NCBI GenBank assembly: GCA_020028595.1
Contig: JAIBHQ010000031.1
Coordinates: 1-7,551 of the forward strand
Reading direction: 5' to 3'
From: Nitrospirota bacterium
Lineage (GTDB): Bacteria > Nitrospirota > Nitrospiria > Nitrospirales > Nitrospiraceae
Length of the DNA stretch: 7,551 nucleotides
This document shows positions 1-6,259 of the stretch, piece by piece; within the stretch, counting starts at the first letter, position 1; the number at the start of each line of letters is the position of its first letter. The notes beneath the pieces are model-generated. The model had not been told where the DNA came from. It worked only from the letters and a program-made list of their open reading frames with translations, and made no database searches. Both the position numbers and the translations under genes were made by a program.

Positions 1-106
1 TCGTCCAGCGCGACCGCAGGGAGCGAGGGCCCCGAGGCGTACTGGGCAAGTACGTTGAGGGGGTTGAGCGACCGAGAACAAAGCTGGAGGCCGTTTTCAA
101 CATCCT
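1..106 (+). repeat. Putative Nitrospira-type intergenic repeat element
   Basis: This stretch lies directly upstream of the glk ribosome-binding site. It contains a perfect 5-bp inverted repeat, CGTAC (38-42) and GTACG (50-54), around a 7-base loop. GTTGA (54-58) can also pair with TCAAC (97-101), extended inward by two G-U pairs. The order of blocks (gagcgagg, ccgaggcgtac, gtacgttgaggg, ttgagcgacc, gagaac, gctgg-gg, tttTcaacatcctg) matches, from memory, a repeat scattered between genes in Nitrospira genomes. No database search was possible. Two reading frames are open across it: frame 1, continuous with glk, and frame 3, ending in TAA at 114-116. It could therefore instead be the 3' end of an upstream gene. 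The left boundary is unknown because the window begins here. Confidence 0.5.
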
Positions 107-111
107 GGAGG
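107..111 (+). promoter_or_regulatory. Ribosome-binding site deciding the glk start
   Basis: GGAGG lies 6 bases before ATG 118. This favours 118 over the in-frame TTG at 55, which would add 21 residues that lie inside the putative repeat and do not match the glucokinase family. Confidence 0.8.
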
Positions 112-117
112 AATAAG

Positions 118-1164
118 ATGATTTTGGCGGGTGACATCGGCGGAACCAAGACGAACCTGGCGCTCTATGACTGGAAGACCGAGCGGGTCGAACCGGCACG
201 CGAGGAGTCTTATGCCAGTGCCGACTACGCATCGCTGGAAGATATTCTTGAGGAGTTTTTGAATCCGGCGCCGGAGCCCTCAGACAAGAAGGATGATGAA
301 GCACAGGACGCTCCGGCTGAGCAGGAACCGCCGATCCTGGATGCCGCCTGTTTCGGTATCGCCGGGCCGGTCATCGAAAACACCTCCAAAACCACGAACC
401 TGCCCTGGGTGGTGGACGGCGCGGCCCTGTCGAAGCGGTTCACGATTCCCCATGTCCGTCTCTTGAACGACCTGGAGGCGACGGCCTACGGGATGCTGGT
501 GTTGAGGCCGGACGAAGCGGACGTCTTGAACGCCGGCACGCCGCCCAAGACCAAGGGCGCGATGGCGCTGATTGCCGCCGGCACCGGCCTGGGCGAAGCG
601 ATGCTCTTTTGGGATGGGAAGACGTACAAGCCGATGCCGTCGGAAGGCGGGCACAGCAGCTTCGCGCCCACCAGCGATCTGGAGATCGACTTGCTCCGTT
701 ATCTGCGCACGCAATACACGCATGTCAGTTACGAGCGCGTGCTCTCCGGCATGGGCCTGCACGCCATCTATGAATTCCTGCGGGATACGAAGAAGAACGA
801 GCCGACCTGGCTGGCGGAAAAGATCAAGGTCGGCGATCCGGCCGCGATCATTGCCGAAGCCGGCCTGAAAAAGCAGGCCGAGATTGCGATCCAGGCATTG
901 GATCTGTTCGCGACCATCTACGGAGCCGAAGCCGGCAACCTGGCGCTCAAGGCGATGGCGCTGGATGCGGTTTATGTCGGCGGCGGCATTGCGCCCAGGC
1001 TGCTGGCCAAACTCAAGGACGGCATGTTCATGAAGGCCTTTGCGGACAAGGGCCGGTACAAGAAACTGCTGGCCGGCATTCCGGTGCGCGTGATCACGAA
1101 CCCGAAAGCCGCGTTGCTGGGCGCGGCCTCCATCGCCGCGCAATTGCGCAAGGGATCTGCATGA
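118..1164 (+). CDS. glk: Glucokinase (Glk, PF02685 family)
   Basis: This is an ATP-dependent cytoplasmic kinase converting glucose to glucose-6-phosphate. The 348-residue protein shows the whole family signature. It has the phosphate-1 loop GDIGGTKTN (5-13), FGIAGPV (79-85) and LLNDLEA (115-121) with the catalytic Asp118. It also has AAGTGLGEA (153-161), EGGH (176-179), ERVLSG (206-211) and GGGIAP (288-293). Asn117, Asp118, Glu176, His179 and Glu206 correspond to the glucose-binding residues of E. coli Glk (Asn99, Asp100, Glu157, His160, Glu187). The start at 118 has a good GGAGG site and puts the phosphate loop at the usual place. The protein is somewhat longer than E. coli Glk (321 aa), mainly because of a Pro/Glu/Asp-rich insert at about residues 49-72. 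The stop overlaps the rpiA start (ATGA), so the two are probably translationally coupled. The function is secure; sugar specificity beyond glucose cannot be read from the sequence. Confidence 0.95.
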   Translation: MILAGDIGGTKTNLALYDWKTERVEPAREESYASADYASLEDILEEFLNPAPEPSDKKDDEAQDAPAEQEPPILDAACFGIAGPVIENTSKTTNLPWVVDGAALSKRFTIPHVRLLNDLEATAYGMLVLRPDEADVLNAGTPPKTKGAMALIAAGTGLGEAMLFWDGKTYKPMPSEGGHSSFAPTSDLEIDLLRYLRTQYTHVSYERVLSGMGLHAIYEFLRDTKKNEPTWLAEKIKVGDPAAIIAEAGLKKQAEIAIQALDLFATIYGAEAGNLALKAMALDAVYVGGGIAPRLLAKLKDGMFMKAFADKGRYKKLLAGIPVRVITNPKAALLGAASIAAQLRKGSA

Positions 1165-1853
1165 GCGTCTCGAATCTCGACGACCTCAAGCGGCAGGCGG
1201 CGCTCAAGGCCGTGGACTATGTTCGCGACGGGATGGTCGTCGGGTTGGGAACCGGTTCGACCGCGAAGCACGTGATCCTCGCGCTTGGCGAACGCATCAA
1301 GAAGGGGCTCAAGATCAAGGGCGTGCCGACGTCGCAGGAAACAGCCAGGCTGGCCCGGAAAGCGAAGATTCCGCTCCTACCGGACGACGCAGCCTGGCCG
1401 ATCGACATGGCGATCGACGGGGCGGATCAAGTCGATCAGCGGTTGAATCTCATCAAAGGCGGCGGCGGGGCCCTGCTCAAGGAAAAAATCGTGGCGGCGG
1501 CGGCGAAGCGGTTCATCGTGGTCGTGGACCACACCAAGCGCGTGCCGGTGCTCGGCGGTTCGTTTCCCCTCCCTGTTGAAATCATTCCGTTCGGTTGGGC
1601 GAATACGGCGAAGAAAATCGAGGCGCTCGGCGGCACGGCGGTGCTGCGCAAGCGGGGCGGGAAAATCTTCAAGACCGAAGCCGGCCACTACATTCTCGAT
1701 GTGAACATCGCGCGAATCGACAAGCCGGCCGAATTGGAGCTGCAACTGAACGCCCTGCCCGGCGTGGTCGAGAACGGGCTGTTTGTCTCCCGGGCCTCGC
1801 TGGTGATCGTCGGCACGCCGGCCGGTGTCGAGGAGCAGCATGCGGGGCACTGA
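1161..1853 (+). CDS. rpiA: Ribose-5-phosphate isomerase A
   Basis: This enzyme interconverts ribose-5-phosphate and ribulose-5-phosphate in the non-oxidative pentose phosphate pathway, in the cytoplasm. The 230-residue length is close to the usual ~220. Visible motifs are the phosphate loop GLGTGSTA (28-35), DGADQVD (86-92) and the KGGGGALLKEK block (99-109). Asp86, Asp89, Lys99 and Glu108 reproduce the exact spacing of the E. coli active-site residues Asp81, Asp84, Lys94 and Glu103, so the enzyme should be active. The start ATG overlaps the glk stop by 4 bases. An AAGGGA ribosome-binding site (1150-1155) lies 5 bases upstream, inside glk. The last codons (GVEEQHAGH) overlap the next gene by 14 bases. 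Pairing with glk suits a sugar-phosphate operon that may begin upstream of the window. Confidence 0.97.
   Translation: MSVSNLDDLKRQAALKAVDYVRDGMVVGLGTGSTAKHVILALGERIKKGLKIKGVPTSQETARLARKAKIPLLPDDAAWPIDMAIDGADQVDQRLNLIKGGGGALLKEKIVAAAAKRFIVVVDHTKRVPVLGGSFPLPVEIIPFGWANTAKKIEALGGTAVLRKRGGKIFKTEAGHYILDVNIARIDKPAELELQLNALPGVVENGLFVSRASLVIVGTPAGVEEQHAGH
1830..1835 (+). promoter_or_regulatory. Ribosome-binding site for the M1 aminopeptidase, inside rpiA
   Basis: GAGGAG lies 4 bases before ATG 1840 and within the last codons of rpiA. It supports ATG 1840 over the in-frame GTG at 1825, which has no comparable site at a proper distance. Confidence 0.65.
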
Positions 1854-4419
1854 GGCAGATCCGTTCCGGCTGCCTCGGCATATCCTTCCCTCACGCTACG
1901 ACCTTCGTCTCGAACCGGATCTGGCGACCGCGGCTTTTACCGGTGACGAAACGATCACGATTACCATCCGCCGGCCCACGAAAGAAATCACCCTCAACGC
2001 AGTCGAGCTGGACGTGACATCTGCGGTTATCGCCGACGATCGCGGCGTGTCGCAGCGTGCCGTGATCACGCTCGATGAGCCGGCCGAACAATGCCGGCTG
2101 ACTTTCCCCTCCGCCATTCCAACCGGGATCTGGAAGCTGTCCCTGTCCTTTCACGGCAAGCTGAACGACAAGCTCCGCGGTTTCTACCGCAGCACCTATA
2201 AAGATGCATCCGGCGCCACCCGCGTCATGGCGGCGACACAGTTCGAAGCCACCGATGCGCGGCGGGCCTTCCCCTGCTGGGACGAGCCGGACTGCAAGGC
2301 AGTCTTTGCGACGACGCTCGTCATCGATCCAGCGCTGACTGCCGTGTCCAACACAAGGATTGTTTCAGAGAGAATGGAAGCCGGTAAAAAAGTCCTGCAA
2401 TTTGCCGACACGATGAGGATGTCCACCTATCTGGTGGCCTTCATCGTCGGAGAAATCACCGCGACGGCCCCGACGATGGTCGGCAAGGCGCCGCTGCGCC
2501 TCTGGTGCGTGCCGGGCAAGACACATCTCGCGAAGTTCGGGCAGGAGATCGCCTCCTTCTCGCTGAAGTTTTTCGAAAAGTACTATGGCCTCCCCTATCC
2601 AGGCGACAAGCTGGATCTGCTGGCCATCCCGGATTTTGCCTCCGGCGCGATGGAGAACCTGGGCGCAATTACGTTCCGGGAAACAGCGCTGCTGGTGGAT
2701 CAACATGCCGCGACCCACGCCGAATTGGAACGGATCGCCGATGTCGTGGCGCACGAGAACGCGCACATGTGGTTCGGCGATCTGGTCACCATGTCCTGGT
2801 GGAACGGCTTGTGGCTGAACGAAGCCTTTGCCACCTTCGCGGAGATGCTGGCGGTGGATGCCTGGAAGCCCGAATGGAAACGGTGGGACACGTTCGGTGC
2901 TTCACGGGCGGTGGCCATGATCGTGGACGGGCTCCACAGTTCGCGGCCGATCGAATATCCCGTCCGCGCGCCGAAAGATGCCGATGCCATGTTCGACGTG
3001 CTCACCTATGAAAAGGGCGCCTCCGTGCTGCGGATGCTCGAACAATATCTCGGCCCGGCCGTCTTTCGTGACGGCATCCGCAACTATCTCAAGCGCCATG
3101 CCTACGGCAATGCCGATACGAAGGACTTGTGGGTGTCGCTGGGCCGCGCAGCGAAGCAGCCGGTGCCGAAGCTGATGAACGGATGGATTTTCAAGCCGGG
3201 CTATCCGCTGGTGACCGCCTCGCTGGAAAAGAACGGCCGGCTTCGTCTCACGCAACAACGGTTTACCTATCTCTCGAAAGCAACACGCGGCGCGTCTGCC
3301 TGGAAACAGCGTTGGCACATCCCGATTCAGCTCAGAGTGGCGACCGCCAAGAAGCACGACTCGCAGCGACTGCTGCTGACCGCATCCGGCACGCAGGTGA
3401 ACGTGCCGAAAAATGTGGCATCAGTGTTGGTGAACGAAGGGGGGCACGGCTTTTACCGGGTCCGCTACGAGCCGGAATTGCTTGATCGCCTGCTGCGCCT
3501 GGTGCCGGACGGCCTGGCGCCGATCGAGCGATTTAATCTTGTGAACGATGCCTGGGCGTCCGCCGTGGCGGGGCTGATGCCCCTGAGCGAGTATTTGGAC
3601 ATGACGGCGCATTTTCAGGCTGATCGGGACAAAAATGTCTGGGCGGTGTTGATCGAATCGTTTCATCTGTTGCACCGGATCGTCGAGCCGGGCCATCGGC
3701 CGGCGCTGGAAGCCTTCGTGCGTGACCGTATCGGACCCGTGGTTGCCGATCTGGGCTGGACGCCGCTTGCAGGCGAAGATGAGCTGCGCCGGCAATTGCG
3801 CGGCGACTTGCTTCGGGCGCTGGGCACGATCGGGAACGACCGGGCCGCGCAGGCCAAGGCTGCCGAACTCCATGCCGCCCATGCAAAGAATCCCGCGTCC
3901 GTGGATCCCAACCTTCTGCCGGCGCTCATTGCGATCCTTGCCCACTCCGGTGACGAGACGCGGTACCGGGAATTCGCCGGACGGTTCCAAACGGCCGCGA
4001 CACCGCAGGAGGAACGGCGCTATCTCTATGCGCTGGCTGCGTTCAGGCCGGTTGATCTGTTGGCGCGCACGCTGGCGAAGACGATCAACGGCGAATTCCG
4101 CACGCAGGATGCGCCGTTCATGGTCCGGCTGCTGCTCATGAGCGTCTACGGCCGGGAGGCGGCGTGGACATTCGTGAAAGCGAACTGGGAGACGATGGAC
4201 CGGCTCTATCCCAAGCAGGGGCTCCGGCGGATGTGCGAAGGCGTCATCGGCCTGGCGACGCCGGCGCTCGAGCGGGACGTGCAGAAGTTTTTCCGTGAAC
4301 GCAAGCTTGACCTGGGCGGCAAGACCCTGGCCCAGTATCTGGAGCAGCTCAGGATCGCCGTGGCCTTCCGGGAACGGGCCGGCAAGGCGCTGGGACGGCA
4401 CTTGAACGTTGGTCGATGA
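1840..4419 (+). CDS. M1-family zinc aminopeptidase
   Basis: This is a gluzincin aminopeptidase that removes N-terminal residues from peptides. There is no signal peptide or membrane segment, so it is probably cytoplasmic. The 859-residue protein has the full-length architecture. An N-terminal beta domain (about 1-190) includes QFEATDARRAFPCWDEP (134-150), whose Gln134 helps hold the substrate N-terminus in this family. The catalytic domain carries the exopeptidase motif GAMEN (269-273), zinc ligands His305 and His309 in HENAH, and the third ligand Glu328 in LWLNEAF. Tyr390 in TYEKG is the likely transition-state tyrosine. After a beta-sandwich comes an ERAP1_C-like helical region from about 530 (NEGGHGFYRVRYEP) to the end. 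HENAHMWFGDLVTM differs from the textbook HELAHQWFGN but is, from memory, a known bacterial subtype. The gene starts 14 bases inside rpiA and is probably coupled to it. PepN is the usual database name, but the protein is not a close match to E. coli PepN, so no symbol is given. Confidence 0.93.
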   Translation: MRGTEADPFRLPRHILPSRYDLRLEPDLATAAFTGDETITITIRRPTKEITLNAVELDVTSAVIADDRGVSQRAVITLDEPAEQCRLTFPSAIPTGIWKLSLSFHGKLNDKLRGFYRSTYKDASGATRVMAATQFEATDARRAFPCWDEPDCKAVFATTLVIDPALTAVSNTRIVSERMEAGKKVLQFADTMRMSTYLVAFIVGEITATAPTMVGKAPLRLWCVPGKTHLAKFGQEIASFSLKFFEKYYGLPYPGDKLDLLAIPDFASGAMENLGAITFRETALLVDQHAATHAELERIADVVAHENAHMWFGDLVTMSWWNGLWLNEAFATFAEMLAVDAWKPEWKRWDTFGASRAVAMIVDGLHSSRPIEYPVRAPKDADAMFDVLTYEKGASVLRMLEQYLGPAVFRDGIRNYLKRHAYGNADTKDLWVSLGRAAKQPVPKLMNGWIFKPGYPLVTASLEKNGRLRLTQQRFTYLSKATRGASAWKQRWHIPIQLRVATAKKHDSQRLLLTASGTQVNVPKNVASVLVNEGGHGFYRVRYEPELLDRLLRLVPDGLAPIERFNLVNDAWASAVAGLMPLSEYLDMTAHFQADRDKNVWAVLIESFHLLHRIVEPGHRPALEAFVRDRIGPVVADLGWTPLAGEDELRRQLRGDLLRALGTIGNDRAAQAKAAELHAAHAKNPASVDPNLLPALIAILAHSGDETRYREFAGRFQTAATPQEERRYLYALAAFRPVDLLARTLAKTINGEFRTQDAPFMVRLLLMSVYGREAAWTFVKANWETMDRLYPKQGLRRMCEGVIGLATPALERDVQKFFRERKLDLGGKTLAQYLEQLRIAVAFRERAGKALGRHLNVGR

Positions 4420-4470
4420 GGATCTCTCTATGATGAAAGAGGCGCGGGCTCGCGTGCGAGAGTTGTCCGG

Positions 4471-4794
4471 CTACGTGCGGCCGAAATTGTTCGTCAGGAA
4501 GTCGTCCAGGTACTCCGTGAGGTACTGCTGATCTTCCGGCGAGATGGTCACGATCTGAACGCCGAAATCCGATTTCGCCAACCGTGCAACCTTGATCGTG
4601 CAGTGAATCCGGCGCGATTTTCCCACATCGAATTCAAACGGCAACTCTTCGCCTATCGTCAGGGGAGTCGGTGACCTGATCAGCAGGCCGTGCTCGGCCA
4701 TGTCCAGTACCTGGCAGGCCATGAGCTTGCCGTCACGGTGAAGATCCCCCTGGCACTCGATGTGCAGCCTGGTATTTTTTCGCTTGTAAGCCAT
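4471..4794 (-). CDS. PilZ-domain protein, probable c-di-GMP receptor
   Basis: This small 107-residue protein consists of a single PilZ domain. The first binding motif RxxxR is present as Arg5-Arg9 (RKNTR) at the N-terminus. The second motif, usually (D/N)xSxxG, appears as DMAEHG (31-36), with Ala33 replacing Ser. The rest is a predicted beta barrel (VLDMAEHGLLIRS, LPFEFDV, IHCTIKVARL, DFGVQIVTI) with a charged C-terminal helix ending the protein. PilZ proteins bind cyclic di-GMP and act on motility, exopolysaccharide or secretion machinery. No partner gene is adjacent, so the target is unknown. It is monocistronic here: convergent with the aminopeptidase (51 bases between stops) and divergent from mgtE. 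ATG 4794 has only a weak ribosome-binding site (GGATGGG about 9 bases upstream), but it puts RxxxR at the usual N-terminal position. Confidence 0.85.
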   Translation of the reverse strand: MAYKRKNTRLHIECQGDLHRDGKLMACQVLDMAEHGLLIRSPTPLTIGEELPFEFDVGKSRRIHCTIKVARLAKSDFGVQIVTISPEDQQYLTEYLDDFLTNNFGRT

Positions 4795-4842
4795 GCGTCT
4801 GAGCCCATCCGTCCCCGACGGCGTAGGAATTGATACATTTTC

Positions 4843-4857
4843 GGGAGGACGGCTCCC
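4843..4857. other. Small hairpin in the intergenic region
   Basis: GGGAG (4843-4847) and CTCCC (4853-4857) form a 5-bp stem with a 5-base loop. It would lie in the 5' untranslated region of the PilZ transcript if the promoter at 4861-4889 is used. On the minus strand it is followed by GAAAAT, and on the plus strand by AAGCTTTT, so a weak terminator is possible, but the stem is short. Confidence 0.25.
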
Positions 4858-4860
4858 AAG

Positions 4861-4889
4861 CTTTTACGCTGTCACTTTCGAACTTTCAA
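4861..4889 (-). promoter_or_regulatory. Candidate sigma70-type promoter for the PilZ gene
   Basis: Read on the minus strand, TTGAAA (4889-4884) is 5/6 to the -35 consensus. A 17-base spacer follows, then TAAAAG (4866-4861), which is 4/6 to the -10 consensus. Transcription would start near 4854, leaving a leader of about 60 bases that includes the 4843-4857 hairpin. This is a consensus match by eye only. Confidence 0.35.
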
Positions 4890-4896
4890 GCAAAAC

Positions 4897-4925
4897 TTGC
4901 CCAATTCCAGCGAGCCGACTATCCT
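4897..4925 (+). promoter_or_regulatory. Weak candidate promoter for mgtE
   Basis: TTGCCC (4897-4902), a 17-base spacer and TATCCT (4920-4925) each match 4/6 of the sigma70 consensus. Transcription would start near 4932, at the TCACGTGA palindrome. The match is weak, and its main merits are exact spacing and position. Confidence 0.22.
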
Positions 4926-4930
4926 CATCG

Positions 4931-4938
4931 TCACGTGA
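4931..4938. promoter_or_regulatory. Perfect 8-bp palindrome TCACGTGA, possible operator
   Basis: TCACGTGA is its own reverse complement and lies in the PilZ-mgtE intergenic region, next to the candidate mgtE transcription start. No regulator is recognised from it, and an 8-bp palindrome can occur by chance. Confidence 0.2.
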
Positions 4939-4990
4939 TGCCCTGCGCGTCGGGAGAGCTGACGGCCGGGCCGGAGCGATAACCGATACC

Positions 4991-4995
4991 GGAGG
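4991..4995 (+). promoter_or_regulatory. Ribosome-binding site deciding the mgtE start
   Basis: GGAGG is followed by TTG (4996), ATG (4999) and ATG (5002) in the same frame. The spacings are 0, 3 and 6 bases, so 5002 is the most likely start. Confidence 0.7.
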
Positions 4996-5001
4996 TTGAT
5001 G

Positions 5002-6252
5002 ATGGAGACGACACCCGCTGCTTCACCCGACGCCGCGCCCGACCCGGGCCACGAGGCGCAGATCAAAAAACTGGTCGCGGACGTCGAGCAGACCTCGCCG
5101 GCGCAGGCAGTACAACTGTTGCTCGAGCAATCGGATCAGATCATCGCCGAAGTTCTGCTCGCGCTGAACCATTCGCTGGCGCTCAAGACCCTGGCCCGAT
5201 TCAAGAAAGACCGCAAGAAAGCCATCCTGGCCGCGCTACCCGCGGCCCGTGGCGAACAGTGGACGCTGAATCTCCATTACCCCATGAACACGGTCGGCCG
5301 GCTCATGGAGAAACCGGTCGGCATCTTTGCGCCGGACGTGACCGTCAAGCAGGCCGTCGAGCAACTCCGGAAGATGGTGAAAGAGGCCTTTATCACCTAC
5401 GGCTATGTGACGGACCAGCAGGGCAAGCTGCGCGGGGTGCTGGTCATGCGCGACGTGCTCCTGGCGAGCCCTTCGCAGCGCGTCTCCGAAATCATGCTGA
5501 AGGATCCCTTCTCCCTGGCCCCGCGCATGTCGGTGCAGGACGCCATTCGCGGCGTCTGGAACAAACACTTTCCCGTCTATCCGGTCTGTGATGAGGAGGG
5601 AAAGCTGATCGGCCTTGCCCGAGGCTATGCCCTCTTCGAGGAGCAGAACACCAGGATCAGTGCCCAGGCTGGCGCGATGGTCGGCGTGGAAGAAGGCGAC
5701 CGGCTGTCGACCCCCTGGTTCCGGAGCTTCAAATTCCGCCACCCCTGGCTGCAAATTAACTTATTGACCGCGTTCCTCGCGGCAGCTGTGGTCGGCACCT
5801 TCGAAGAGACGATCGGGAAGGTCGTGGTGCTGGCGGCCTTTCTGCCGGTCCTGGCCGGACAATCCGGCAACACGGGCTGTCAGGCGCTGGCGGTCGCCCT
5901 GCGCGGGCTCACGCTGGGCGATCTTAAAAAGGACAAGGAGCAGTTTTTGCTCACGAAAGAAGCCTGGCTTGGTTTTCTCAACGGCACGTTCGTCGGCGTG
6001 GTCGCGGCGCTCGGTATGTACGCCTACGCTGCGTTCCAGAATCATCCGCAGGCGCCCATGCTGGCGTTTGTGGTGTTTCTGGCCATGGTCGGCAGTTGCG
6101 TCATCAGCGGCATTTTCGGCGCGTTTGTGCCGATTACGCTGAAGAAGTTTAATTTCGACCCGGCGACGGCGTCGAGCATCTTTGTCACGACCGCCACCGA
6201 TGTGGCGAGCATGGGGCTCTTCCTCACCCTCGCCACCTGGCTGGTTCTCTGA
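5002..6252 (+). CDS. mgtE: MgtE-type magnesium channel/transporter
   Basis: This inner-membrane protein of 416 residues is related to MgtE/SLC41 Mg2+ channels. After a Pro/Ala-rich start (1-17) comes a short helical N domain (about 18-95). The family hallmark YPMNTVGRLM follows, then two CBS domains (about 102-155 and 160-220) and a plug-helix region (about 220-246). Five membrane helices follow: about 249-268, 274-294, 322-345, 353-378 and 390-415. The pore signature GQSGNTGCQALAVALRGL follows helix 2, and Asp400 in TTATDVASM matches the conserved pore Asp of T. thermophilus MgtE (Asp432). The family is usually ~450 residues. The shortfall is in the N domain, where a basic stretch RFKKDRKK replaces the usual acidic DAADLLEEL-type motif. 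Mg2+ is the likely substrate, though relatives also carry other divalent cations. No M-box or other riboswitch was recognised in the leader. The stop lies 7 bases from that of the convergent permease gene. Confidence 0.88.
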   Translation: METTPAASPDAAPDPGHEAQIKKLVADVEQTSPAQAVQLLLEQSDQIIAEVLLALNHSLALKTLARFKKDRKKAILAALPAARGEQWTLNLHYPMNTVGRLMEKPVGIFAPDVTVKQAVEQLRKMVKEAFITYGYVTDQQGKLRGVLVMRDVLLASPSQRVSEIMLKDPFSLAPRMSVQDAIRGVWNKHFPVYPVCDEEGKLIGLARGYALFEEQNTRISAQAGAMVGVEEGDRLSTPWFRSFKFRHPWLQINLLTAFLAAAVVGTFEETIGKVVVLAAFLPVLAGQSGNTGCQALAVALRGLTLGDLKKDKEQFLLTKEAWLGFLNGTFVGVVAALGMYAYAAFQNHPQAPMLAFVVFLAMVGSCVISGIFGAFVPITLKKFNFDPATASSIFVTTATDVASMGLFLTLATWLVL

Positions 6253-6259
6253 AGACGAG

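Noticed and set aside
55..117. In-frame TTG start adding 21 residues to glucokinase
   Set aside because: The extension lies in the putative repeat, lacks family similarity and has no good ribosome-binding site, whereas ATG 118 has GGAGG 6 bases upstream.
280..1143. 287-codon open frame antisense to glk
   Set aside because: It lies fully inside glk, is rich in Arg/Gly/His as expected from reverse reading of GC-biased codons, and shows no recognisable domain.
2505..3011. 168-codon same-strand alternative frame within the aminopeptidase
   Set aside because: It overlaps the catalytic motifs of the true frame and encodes no recognisable domain.
3421..4401. 326-codon open frame antisense to the aminopeptidase C-terminal part
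   Set aside because: It is a shadow of the ERAP1_C-like region on the other strand. Its composition is typical of antisense GC-rich frames and no motif is visible.
4443..4460. Possible bidirectional terminator between the aminopeptidase and PilZ genes
   Set aside because: Two overlapping 4-bp stems (CGCG/CGCG and CTCG/CGAG) compete, and neither is followed by a T-run on either strand.
4430..4531. Small 33-codon open frame starting ATGATGAAAGAG after the aminopeptidase
   Set aside because: It has no convincing ribosome-binding site, mostly runs antisense through the end of the PilZ gene, and its Arg-rich product resembles nothing known.
4795..5001. Mg2+-sensing M-box riboswitch upstream of mgtE
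   Set aside because: The ~70-base leader expected from the candidate promoter is too short, and no M-box sequence blocks were recognised.
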